From positions 1 to 47,037 of IMG/VR virus record IMGVR_UViG_3300008266_000095: a DNA stretch of 47,037 nt; one strand, given 5' to 3'. Positions 13,982 through 20,555 of this stretch are shown piece after piece; position 1 is the first letter of the stretch; every line of letters starts with the position of its first letter. The notes below the pieces were generated by a model, which was given only the letters and a program-made list of their open reading frames with translations, made no database searches and was not told where the DNA came from. The position numbers and the translations under genes were made by a program. The stretch comes from a virus.

Positions 13982-14401
13982 ATGACACAGTTTCGCCCGA
14001 ACCAGCCCGGCGCACCGATCCCCGCGAACATGGGGGCCGTGGCCGACGAATACGCCCAGACCCGTCAGTTTCGGCTGGCGATGGAAAAGATCGTGGAGCC
14101 CGTGCAGGAGCGCGAGAGCGAACTCCGCCAGCACATGATTAAGAACCTCGAAAAGAGCCGGGACGAGGGCAAGGACACCGGAGCGGCAGGGAAGCTGTAC
14201 CGCGTCCAGATCAAGGACAAAGAGACGCCCAAGGTCACGGATTGGACCGTGTTCCACGGCTACATCCAAGAGACGGGCAGATTTGACTTGCTCCAGAAGC
14301 GGCTGTCTGATAAAGCCATCATGGAAATGGTGGACGCGGACCAGACGCCGGATGGCATCGAAACCGTTCTCGTTCCCGACGTTTCAGTTACCAAGGTCTA
14401 G
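13982..14401 (+). CDS. Hypothetical replication-linked protein, 139 aa
   Basis: GGAG precedes ATG 13982. The protein is acidic with a helical centre (MEKIVEPVQERESELRQH) and a second half with KLYRVQIKDKETPKVTDW. No known motif is seen. It sits between the primase-helicase and the probable ssDNA-binding protein and is cotranscribed with them, so a replication accessory role is likely but unproven. Confidence 0.7.
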   Translation: MTQFRPNQPGAPIPANMGAVADEYAQTRQFRLAMEKIVEPVQERESELRQHMIKNLEKSRDEGKDTGAAGKLYRVQIKDKETPKVTDWTVFHGYIQETGRFDLLQKRLSDKAIMEMVDADQTPDGIETVLVPDVSVTKV

Positions 14402-14410
14402 GAGGACCAC

Positions 14411-15226
14411 ATGAGCACGAACCTCATCAACCGTACGGGCCAGCCCGGCACAGCCGTCGCCCTCAACGACGAACGCTGGCGTCAGGCCGCCGCAGAGTTC
14501 CTTGAGCGCGAGCCCGAGGTATCCTCCTCCTACCTGTCCACCAAGGGCGGCGTCTTCCGCGTGGGCGATGACGAACTCGGCACCGAGATTTGTGTCGTGA
14601 TCGCTGACGCCATCCGCGAGAACACCTTCTACGAGGGCCGCTACAACCCGGACGAGCAGAACGCTCCGAAGTGCTACGCTTTCGGGCGCAGCGACGACGA
14701 GATGATCCCGCACGAGACGATGCAGAAGCACCCGGACTACTTCGTTCCGCAGGCGGAAACCTGCGGCAAGTGTGACTGGAACAAGTGGGGCTCCGCTGCA
14801 CAGGGCGCTGGCAAAGCCTGCCAGAACCGCCGCCGCCTCGCCCTTCTGCCCGCCGGTGTCTACGGCGAGGACGCCAATGGCCGTACGCTCGACATCTACG
14901 ACACGCCGGAGCACTATGCCTCGGCGGATCAGGTGACGCTGAAGCTGTCGGTCACGTCGGTCAAGAACTGGTCGAAGTACGTGAAGAAAATCGCGGACAC
15001 CACGGGCCGCCCGCCGTACGGCGTCATCACGCGCATCTTCATCACCCCCGATGGCGATGACCAGTTCCACATCAACTTCGAAATGGTCGAGCCGCTGCCG
15101 GACGAACTGTTCGACACCATCCAAGCCCGTCACGAGCAGATCGGGCCGACCATGGCGAAAGCCTACACCCCGCCTTCTGAAGACGGAGGCCCCAAACGTG
15201 GCGCGGGCCGAGTGAAGCGCCGCTAA
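14411..15226 (+). CDS. Probable ssDNA-binding-type replication protein
   Basis: This encodes 271 aa, with GGAGG before ATG 14411. The middle has a Cys cluster, CGKCDWNKWGSAAQGAGKAC (C117, C120 and C136 by count from the start), which looks like a zinc site, followed by NRRRLALLPAG and beta-rich segments (DQVTLKLSVTSVKNWSKYV, then GVITRIFITPDGDDQFHINF). The C terminus is basic (KRGAGRVKRR). Proteins with this layout occur beside phage primases and polymerases and are often taken as ssDNA-binding proteins. The call rests on context and general layout; no OB fold can be proved by eye. Confidence 0.6.
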   Translation: MSTNLINRTGQPGTAVALNDERWRQAAAEFLEREPEVSSSYLSTKGGVFRVGDDELGTEICVVIADAIRENTFYEGRYNPDEQNAPKCYAFGRSDDEMIPHETMQKHPDYFVPQAETCGKCDWNKWGSAAQGAGKACQNRRRLALLPAGVYGEDANGRTLDIYDTPEHYASADQVTLKLSVTSVKNWSKYVKKIADTTGRPPYGVITRIFITPDGDDQFHINFEMVEPLPDELFDTIQARHEQIGPTMAKAYTPPSEDGGPKRGAGRVKRR

Positions 15227-15245
15227 CCGCCGTACGGAGGAACCT

Positions 15246-15521
15246 ATGGCAGACGAAGTTCAACCCGGCCTCTCGGACAAAGAGAAGGCCCTCGCCAACG
15301 CGCTGATCGAGACTGCGACCGCGCAAGACGTGACTGACGCTGAAGTGGCTTCCGCCGCCTCCGCCCTACTCGCTGGGGCTGTGGCCGGTATGCTGGGCCT
15401 CGGCGGCGAAGACACGGACCCGGACGAGTACATCAAGTTCGTGGGATACTTCCACACCCGGATCGAGGAGTTCGCGCTCGCCTTGCTCCATGAAGTTGCA
15501 GCGCCAGAGCAAGAGGGCTGA
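15246..15521 (+). CDS. Hypothetical acidic protein, 91 aa
   Basis: The ribosome binding site GGAGG overlaps a CGTACG palindrome (15231-15236). The protein is acidic with an Ala/Gly-rich hydrophobic centre (ASALLAGAVAGMLGLGG) and the end FALALLHEVAAPEQEG. The centre is too short and too small-residue-rich for a confident membrane call. No family is recognised. The next gene starts 1 base later. Confidence 0.65.
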   Translation: MADEVQPGLSDKEKALANALIETATAQDVTDAEVASAASALLAGAVAGMLGLGGEDTDPDEYIKFVGYFHTRIEEFALALLHEVAAPEQEG

Positions 15522-15522
15522 T

Positions 15523-15873
15523 ATGGCGATCCGTCGCATCGAAGAACAGAACCGCACCGTCACTGACGAGGGCATCCACGAGCCGGGCTATCCGGCCAAC
15601 GAGCCGCCGCCAGCCGTCGAGCATTCGTCGTACGGCCTGCCCGCCGAGGCGAAGCTGAAGCTCAAGACCATCGCCTCGAACATCATCTACTGCGATGAAC
15701 GTACGAAGGAAGTGGCCGAGGAGCGCAAGCAGTTCTACGCGGAGGCCAAGGCCGCCGGGTTCGACGCGACGGCGCTGCGGCAGGCCATGGCGTTCCTCAA
15801 GGACGAGGCCGGTCGTACGGAAGCCGAGCAGCTTCGCGACCTCTACGTCGAGGCGCTGCGCGAACGGGAATAG
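15523..15873 (+). CDS. GapR-like (DUF2312) DNA-binding protein
   Basis: This encodes 116 aa. The C-terminal half follows the GapR pattern: LKTIASNIIYCDERTKEV, then FYAEAKAAGFDATALRQAM at about 68-86, then AEQLRDLYVEAL. In GapR of Alphaproteobacteria this region forms the helical dimer that clasps overtwisted, AT-rich DNA ahead of polymerases. The N-terminal 40 residues are extra and unrelated. In a phage it could organise or protect the replicating genome, or mimic the host factor. It is the best clue that the host is an alphaproteobacterium. It sits in the replication operon. Three CGTACG copies lie on it. Confidence 0.7.
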   Translation: MAIRRIEEQNRTVTDEGIHEPGYPANEPPPAVEHSSYGLPAEAKLKLKTIASNIIYCDERTKEVAEERKQFYAEAKAAGFDATALRQAMAFLKDEAGRTEAEQLRDLYVEALRERE

Positions 15874-15934
15874 GTGGCACACCAGTTGCATACCTGACTA
15901 CATCATCAACGAACTGTCCCGGAGGACACACGCT

Positions 15935-16390
15935 ATGACTACCGACACGAAAAAGACCGAAGCCGCCAAAGAGCCGAAGCAGCCCTCGCCGCCGGTGCTC
16001 ATCCACGGCCCGGCTGGTTCCGGCAAGACGCTTCTGATCGACCTCCTCGTGAAGTTCTACGAGAGCGACCGCGTCGAGGACGGCTACACGCTGCCCAAGG
16101 ACCGCGAGGACGGCCCGCGTGAAGGGCGCTGCCGTTTCAGCCATCTGAAGCCCGGCACGCTCTACCTCACGAACGAGCCGCAGACGGAGGAAGACATGAT
16201 GCACGCTGGCCTCGGCCACGGCGTCTTGGTCCTCTCCATCTACGAGGCGATGGAAACCATGGGCAAGGCCAAGGGCAAGACCATGACCGAATACACGCTG
16301 GAGCGCTTCGTGACGGCGATGCTGAAGGGCGCGCTGGGCATGGACGGTCCCCGCCGTGGCGGCGGCGCTCCACGGTCGCCGTTCGGCTGA
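15935..16390 (+). CDS. Small P-loop NTP-binding protein
   Basis: This encodes 151 aa, with GGAGGA before ATG 15935. Walker A is IHGPAGSGKT at about 23-32. Later hydrophobic strands (TLYLTNEP and HGVLVLSIYEAM) may hold Walker B-like and sensor positions, but no clear DE pair is seen. The C terminus is Gly/Arg-rich (GPRRGGGAPRSPFG), a common nucleic-acid-binding tail. It lies between the GapR-like gene and DNA polymerase. It may be an ATP-dependent replication or recombination helper; the exact family is not recognised. Confidence 0.65.
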   Translation: MTTDTKKTEAAKEPKQPSPPVLIHGPAGSGKTLLIDLLVKFYESDRVEDGYTLPKDREDGPREGRCRFSHLKPGTLYLTNEPQTEEDMMHAGLGHGVLVLSIYEAMETMGKAKGKTMTEYTLERFVTAMLKGALGMDGPRRGGGAPRSPFG

Positions 16391-16592
16391 CGAGACGCCC
16401 GCCTGAACATGGAGCCCAAGACCCCAAAACCGGGTACGGGCCTTGGAATGGCGGGCAACTGAGCACGGCCCGGAGGTGTTGCAACGTACGGCGCAAACCG
16501 TAACTGCGGGCTGGGAGACGGCGGGGCTGATACCGGCGAGGGCTTTGCGGCCCAGACCATGGGAACCCCGCCGTCGTGATTTGGAGCGTACG
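16391..16592 (+). ncRNA. Structured 200-base leader, candidate ncRNA or cis-regulatory RNA
   Basis: No convincing gene fills this gap. It holds a perfect 10-bp inverted repeat, GACGGCGGGG (16517-16526) with CCCCGCCGTC (16566-16575), enclosing a smaller GGGC/GCCC stem at 16540-16553. A second pair, CGGGCC (16437-16442) with GGCCCG (16467-16472), lies upstream. CTGGG (16511-16515) could instead pair with CCCAG (16551-16555), so two folds compete. It ends at the ribosome binding site of the next gene. Two CGTACG copies occur (16485, 16587). High G+C makes some stems likely by chance. Confidence 0.35.
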
Positions 16593-16934
16593 ATGAACCT
16601 CGGCCAGATGTCGCCATCTCTCGCTGCCCGGACCCTGTCCATGGCGGCCTTCATGTACTACAAGTGCGACTACTCCGCCATCTCGGACGCTGACAATGAC
16701 GCGCTGGCGAAGTACGTCGCGCGCAACTTCGACCTGATCGAGCCCGAGATGCAGGAGCGCCTTGAGAGCGCCGACGCGATCCTCGCGACTACGCACCACA
16801 TTCTCATCTCCCGTCAGACGTACGAAGCGGCCTTCCAATGGGCCTTCGACTTCGCTGGCCCTTACCCTGCATTCGTGGTAGAGGCTGAGCAGGAGACGCC
16901 TACCGGCATGGTGGGCCTGATGGGAGTGGGCTGA
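16593..16934 (+). CDS. Hypothetical protein, 113 aa
   Basis: ATG 16593 directly follows GGAGCGTACG, so the ribosome binding site and a CGTACG palindrome are fused. The protein is helical and acidic (SLAARTLSMAAFMYYKCDY; DAILATTHHILISRQTYE). The frame stays open about 150 bases upstream, but without a good start. The stop overlaps the polymerase ATG, which suggests coupling. No family is recognised. Confidence 0.65.
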   Translation: MNLGQMSPSLAARTLSMAAFMYYKCDYSAISDADNDALAKYVARNFDLIEPEMQERLESADAILATTHHILISRQTYEAAFQWAFDFAGPYPAFVVEAEQETPTGMVGLMGVG

Positions 16935-18886
16935 TGATCCCGCCGAACTGTGTCGTTCTCGACTTCGAAACACACCCGATCACTGAAGACGTTGCGTGGA
17001 AGCCGCCGGAGCCGACCGGCTTCTCGTTCAAGCTGCCCGGCGGTCGTACGGTCTACCTGCGCTGGGGACACCCGAGCGGCAACAACACCACACGCGAGGA
17101 CGCCGAGCGCGTCCTGAAGACGATATGGGCCAGCCCGTTCCCGGTGCTGTTCCACAACGCCAAGTACGACATGAGCGTGGCGTATCATCACTTCGGCCTG
17201 CCGGTGCTCCCGTGGAACCGCTTCCACGACACCATGTTCCTAGCCTACCTCGACAACCCGCACGCGCGGCGCATGGGGCTGAAGGAACTGGCCGCCGACA
17301 AGCTCAACTGGCCCGCCGAGGAACGTGACGCCGTGGGCGAGTGGCTGTGGGAAAACCGCGCCATGGTCTATGCCAAGACGGGACGCCGCCTGAGCCGCAG
17401 CAACGGCAAGGTGTCCAGCGTTGGCGAGTTCTTCTGGCTCGTGCCCGGCGACATCCTCGCGCCCTACGCCATAGGCGACGTGGACCGTACGGAGGGCATC
17501 TTCAACCACCTCCTCCCCTCGATCCTCGAACGCGGCATGGGTCCGGCGTACGACCGGGAACGTCAACTGCTGCCCATCCTGATGGAGAACGAGCGCGGCG
17601 GCATCGACGTTGACATACAGGGTCTGGAGGAAGACCTCGTCACCTATCAGGAGGCGTTCGAGCAGGTGGAGGCGTGGCTTCGTACGACGCTCAACACGCC
17701 CGGCCTGAACTTCGACGCAGACGGCGACGTGGGTGACGCCCTCGTACGAACCAACTCGCTGCAAGGCGACGTGGTGATCGGCAAGAACGGGAAGCTGAGC
17801 GTCAGCAAGGTCAACCTCCTGCCCGCCAACTTCAAAGACGAGCGCCTGTTCCAAGCCCTCGGCTACCGGAACCGGCTGAAGACGTGCCTCGAAATGTTTA
17901 TGAAGCCGTGGCTGGCGCAGGCGAAGCGCCGCCCGGACGGACGTATCTCGACCAACTGGAACCAGACACGAGGCGGCGATGGCGGAACGCGGACGGGGCG
18001 GCCCAGCACGACGAACCCGAACTTCCTCAACATCAGCAAGGACTTCGAAGGACGGCCAGACGGCTACGTTCACCCAGATTTTCTGGGCGTTCCAAAGCTC
18101 CCTCTCGTCAGGAAGTATATCCTGCCCGATCCGGGTCACGTCTTCCTGCATCGTGACTTCGACGGACAAGAACTGAGGGTTTTCGGTCACTTTGAGAGCG
18201 GCAAGCTTCACGCTGCCTACCACGAGAACCCCAGCCTAGACGTTCACACGCTGGTCATGGAGGACATCCAGCGGCTGAGCCCTGACACGAAGCTCGACCG
18301 TACGAAGGTCAAGATCATCAACTTCCGCACCATCTACGGCTCCGGCGTGTCCGGCCTCGCCATCGCGCTGGGCTGCGATCACAAGACGGCGAAAGAGTTC
18401 AAGGCGGTCCACGCGAAGGCTCTGCCGGGCATGAAGATTTTGAACGAGGAGATTAAGCGCCTCGTCGGTCGCGGCATCCCGATCATCACATGGGGCGGTC
18501 GCCAGTACCATCCCGAGCCCAAGACGTACGACGAAGACACCGGGCGCTGGAAGGACTACGTCTACAAGCTCCTGAACTACCTCGTGCAAGGCTCCGCAGC
18601 GGACCTGACTAAGCAGGCCATCATCGACTGGTGGAACGATCCGCGCCGCGATCCGCGCACGCGCTTCCTCGTCACCGTCTACGACGAAATCAACATCTCG
18701 GCCCCTATCGAGATTGCGGCACAGCAAATGCAGGTGTTGAAGGAACAGATGGAGAAGCAGCGTATCTCTGTGCCCATGCTGAGCGCCGGTAAGTGGGGCT
18801 TCTCTTGGGGCGACGTGGTCGGCATGAAAAAGGGCGAGACGCGGCCCGAGCGGGAGGTGTTCGAGGCATGGCTGGCGGCGGCATAG
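16934..18886 (+). CDS. Family A DNA polymerase with 3'-5' exonuclease domain
   Basis: This encodes 650 aa. The exonuclease domain starts with VVLDFETHPI (D10 and E12 of exo I). The polymerase domain has motif A HRDFDGQELRVFGHF at about 406-420, motif B KVKIINFRTIYGSGVSG at about 459-475 and motif C LVTVYDEINISAP at about 577-589. Motif C has Tyr where most family A polymerases have His (VHDE); the catalytic Asp is kept. The start overlaps the previous stop by 3 bases and the end overlaps the HNH gene by 19 bases. This is the replicative polymerase, working with the primase-helicase. It lacks the 5'-3' exonuclease domain of bacterial Pol I, as usual in phages. Confidence 0.93.
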   Translation: MIPPNCVVLDFETHPITEDVAWKPPEPTGFSFKLPGGRTVYLRWGHPSGNNTTREDAERVLKTIWASPFPVLFHNAKYDMSVAYHHFGLPVLPWNRFHDTMFLAYLDNPHARRMGLKELAADKLNWPAEERDAVGEWLWENRAMVYAKTGRRLSRSNGKVSSVGEFFWLVPGDILAPYAIGDVDRTEGIFNHLLPSILERGMGPAYDRERQLLPILMENERGGIDVDIQGLEEDLVTYQEAFEQVEAWLRTTLNTPGLNFDADGDVGDALVRTNSLQGDVVIGKNGKLSVSKVNLLPANFKDERLFQALGYRNRLKTCLEMFMKPWLAQAKRRPDGRISTNWNQTRGGDGGTRTGRPSTTNPNFLNISKDFEGRPDGYVHPDFLGVPKLPLVRKYILPDPGHVFLHRDFDGQELRVFGHFESGKLHAAYHENPSLDVHTLVMEDIQRLSPDTKLDRTKVKIINFRTIYGSGVSGLAIALGCDHKTAKEFKAVHAKALPGMKILNEEIKRLVGRGIPIITWGGRQYHPEPKTYDEDTGRWKDYVYKLLNYLVQGSAADLTKQAIIDWWNDPRRDPRTRFLVTVYDEINISAPIEIAAQQMQVLKEQMEKQRISVPMLSAGKWGFSWGDVVGMKKGETRPEREVFEAWLAAA

Positions 18887-19236
18887 ACGAGCGGCCTCGC
18901 GACGAAGGCCCGAGACAGTCTCAGTGGGACAAGGTCGTACGGCGGATCATCGTGGCCCACACCGGCTTCGAAACGCCGTGCTGGCTCTGGCAGGGGCCGA
19001 CGAGCGGCAAGGGCCGGGGCGGCTTCTACGGTCGCATGGCGTTGTTCGGGCAGACGGTCGCCGTCCACCTCGTCATGTTCTGTGTGGCGTACGGCTTCCT
19101 GCCCGGCAAGAAACAGGTTGACCACAAGTGCCGTCAGAGGCTATGTTGCCGACCTTCGCACTTGGAGATGGTCACGCCCAAGGTGAACGCGAAACGCCGT
19201 GACAAGGCCCGGAGGCCCCCAGATGCGAATGTCTAA
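18868..19236 (+). CDS. HNH endonuclease (HNH_3 type)
   Basis: This encodes 122 aa from ATG 18868, which has GGGAGG upstream inside the polymerase gene. PCWLWQGPTSGKGRGGFYGR, then VAVHLVMFCVAYG, then KKQVDHKCRQRLCCRPSHLEMV is the usual order of small phage HNH proteins, with VDH as the first His block and CxxxxHLEMV as the last. It may nick or cut DNA as a free-standing homing-type endonuclease, or serve recombination. Its overlap with the polymerase end is the kind of site where homing endonucleases settle. The tail is basic. Confidence 0.85.
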   Translation: MAGGGIDERPRDEGPRQSQWDKVVRRIIVAHTGFETPCWLWQGPTSGKGRGGFYGRMALFGQTVAVHLVMFCVAYGFLPGKKQVDHKCRQRLCCRPSHLEMVTPKVNAKRRDKARRPPDANV

Positions 19237-19444
19237 CGACGAAGTGTTCGGTGAGTTCACGCTCCGCAAGGAAGTCGAGAGCGAGCATTGCGGTATGGGC
19301 GACCACATCGACTTCACATGGCACAGCGTCTATGTGGGAGAGCCTGACCCCTACAAGGGCGCGCTCGCGAAATTCAAGGTCCGGCAGCACGCCGACGCCT
19401 TCATCAAAGCGGCCTCGAAAGCGGTCATTGGAGCACTCAATTGA
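19223..19444 (+). CDS. Hypothetical protein, 73 aa
   Basis: ATG 19223 follows GGAGG by 7 bases and overlaps the HNH gene end. ATG 19229 is an alternative. The protein includes FTLRKEVESEHCGMGDHIDF and a helical end. No family is recognised. The end overlaps the TTG start of the next gene (TTGA). Confidence 0.6.
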   Translation: MRMSNDEVFGEFTLRKEVESEHCGMGDHIDFTWHSVYVGEPDPYKGALAKFKVRQHADAFIKAASKAVIGALN

Positions 19445-20211
19445 CCCTCTCGATCCTCGGCTACAGCGCGACGTACGACGGCAAGCCTCTCAAGCTCCCA
19501 GACGCTTGGAGCTATTCCCGGCTGGCTGACTATGAGACGTGCCCGGCGCGCTTCGCCTACAAGTACATCATCAAGATACCCGAGGCGGAGAACGAAGCCT
19601 TCGTACGGGGCAACAAGGTCCACAAGATCGCGGAGCAGTACGTCAACGGCGAGGGGCCGTACGCTGGAGCCGGATGGACCGACATGGTCCCGACCGAGAT
19701 TGCCAGCTTCAGCGCCCTGTTCAAGCTGATCCGCTCTGACCCTGTCGGCGTGTTCACCGAGCAGCAATGGGCCTTCACCGACAAGTGGGACGTGACCGGC
19801 TGGTTCGCCAAGCCGCCGAAGGCCGCGTGGGTCCGCAACATCGTGGACTTGGGCCTCAACCACGGCGACGGGCACATGACGCTCATCGACCACAAGACGG
19901 GCAAGAAATACGACACCAACCGCGAGCAGGTGGAGCAGTTCGGCATGTCCGCACTCCTCCGCTTCCCGGACGTTCACACCGTCGAGACGCGCCTGTGGTA
20001 TCTGGACAGCGGCGAGGAGGTGAAGTCTGGCACCGGCAAGACCGACCTCCCGTTCATCGTACGTCAAGACCTCCCAGCCCTGAAGACGAAGTGGAAGCAG
20101 CGCACGGAGCCCATGTTCGCGGATCGCCAGTTTGCGCCGCGCAAGAACAGCAAGTGCCGCTGGTGTCCGTTCTCCAGCCAGAACGCCGGTGGACCGTGTC
20201 GCGTCGGCTGA
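19441..20211 (+). CDS. PD-(D/E)XK nuclease, Cas4/RecB/AddB-like, with Cys cluster
   Basis: This encodes 256 aa from TTG 19441 (GGAG upstream, TTGA overlap). SYSRLADYETCPARFAYKYI at about 24-43 is the typical N-terminal motif, and GNKVHKIAEQY the His-containing helix. VDLGLNHG with TLIDHKTGKK at about 147-156 supplies the D...(D/E)xK-type site (D151, K153). C34 plus C239, C242 and C253 match the four-Cys iron-sulfur arrangement of Cas4 and AddB. The likely role is a 5'-3' or ssDNA exonuclease in phage recombination or DNA processing. The neighbours are VRR-NUC and a SNF2-type helicase, a nuclease-helicase cluster. Confidence 0.85.
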   Translation: MTLSILGYSATYDGKPLKLPDAWSYSRLADYETCPARFAYKYIIKIPEAENEAFVRGNKVHKIAEQYVNGEGPYAGAGWTDMVPTEIASFSALFKLIRSDPVGVFTEQQWAFTDKWDVTGWFAKPPKAAWVRNIVDLGLNHGDGHMTLIDHKTGKKYDTNREQVEQFGMSALLRFPDVHTVETRLWYLDSGEEVKSGTGKTDLPFIVRQDLPALKTKWKQRTEPMFADRQFAPRKNSKCRWCPFSSQNAGGPCRVG

Positions 20212-20555
20212 AGCCCCTAGCGGAGCAGACCGAGGACTACGTCCGTGATCCCGCCGTACGCTGGGCGAAGGCCAACGGCATCCTCCACGAGCGCAACCAC
20301 AAGGGCAAGGGCGCGGCGACCGGCTGGCCCGATGACCGCTTCTATTTTGGCTCAGGACATGCATACTACGTTGAGTTCAAGCGCCCTGTCAGCCCCAAGA
20401 TCACGGAGCGGCAGAAATACATCGTACGACTGTTGAAAGACGCAGGACATGACGTGGACTTCCACGACCAGTCAGACGCGGCGATTGCAAGCCTCAAAGA
20501 ACGTCTGGATACCTTCGGAGGGGCAGGGCTTAGCAGTCGAACACCTCATCCGTAA
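20196..20555 (+). CDS. VRR-NUC domain nuclease
   Basis: This encodes 119 aa. The likely start is GTG 20196, overlapping the previous gene by 16 bases. The centre AATGWPDDRFYFGSGHAYYV then EFKRP gives the PD...ExK site (P-D-D near 49-51, E-F-K near 64-66). ERQKYIVRLLKDAGHDVDFH completes the VRR-NUC pattern. Such small domains act as structure-specific nucleases, often beside SNF2 helicases in phages, as here. The gene end overlaps the helicase start by about 107 bases in another frame. Confidence 0.82.
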   Translation: MSRRLKPLAEQTEDYVRDPAVRWAKANGILHERNHKGKGAATGWPDDRFYFGSGHAYYVEFKRPVSPKITERQKYIVRLLKDAGHDVDFHDQSDAAIASLKERLDTFGGAGLSSRTPHP

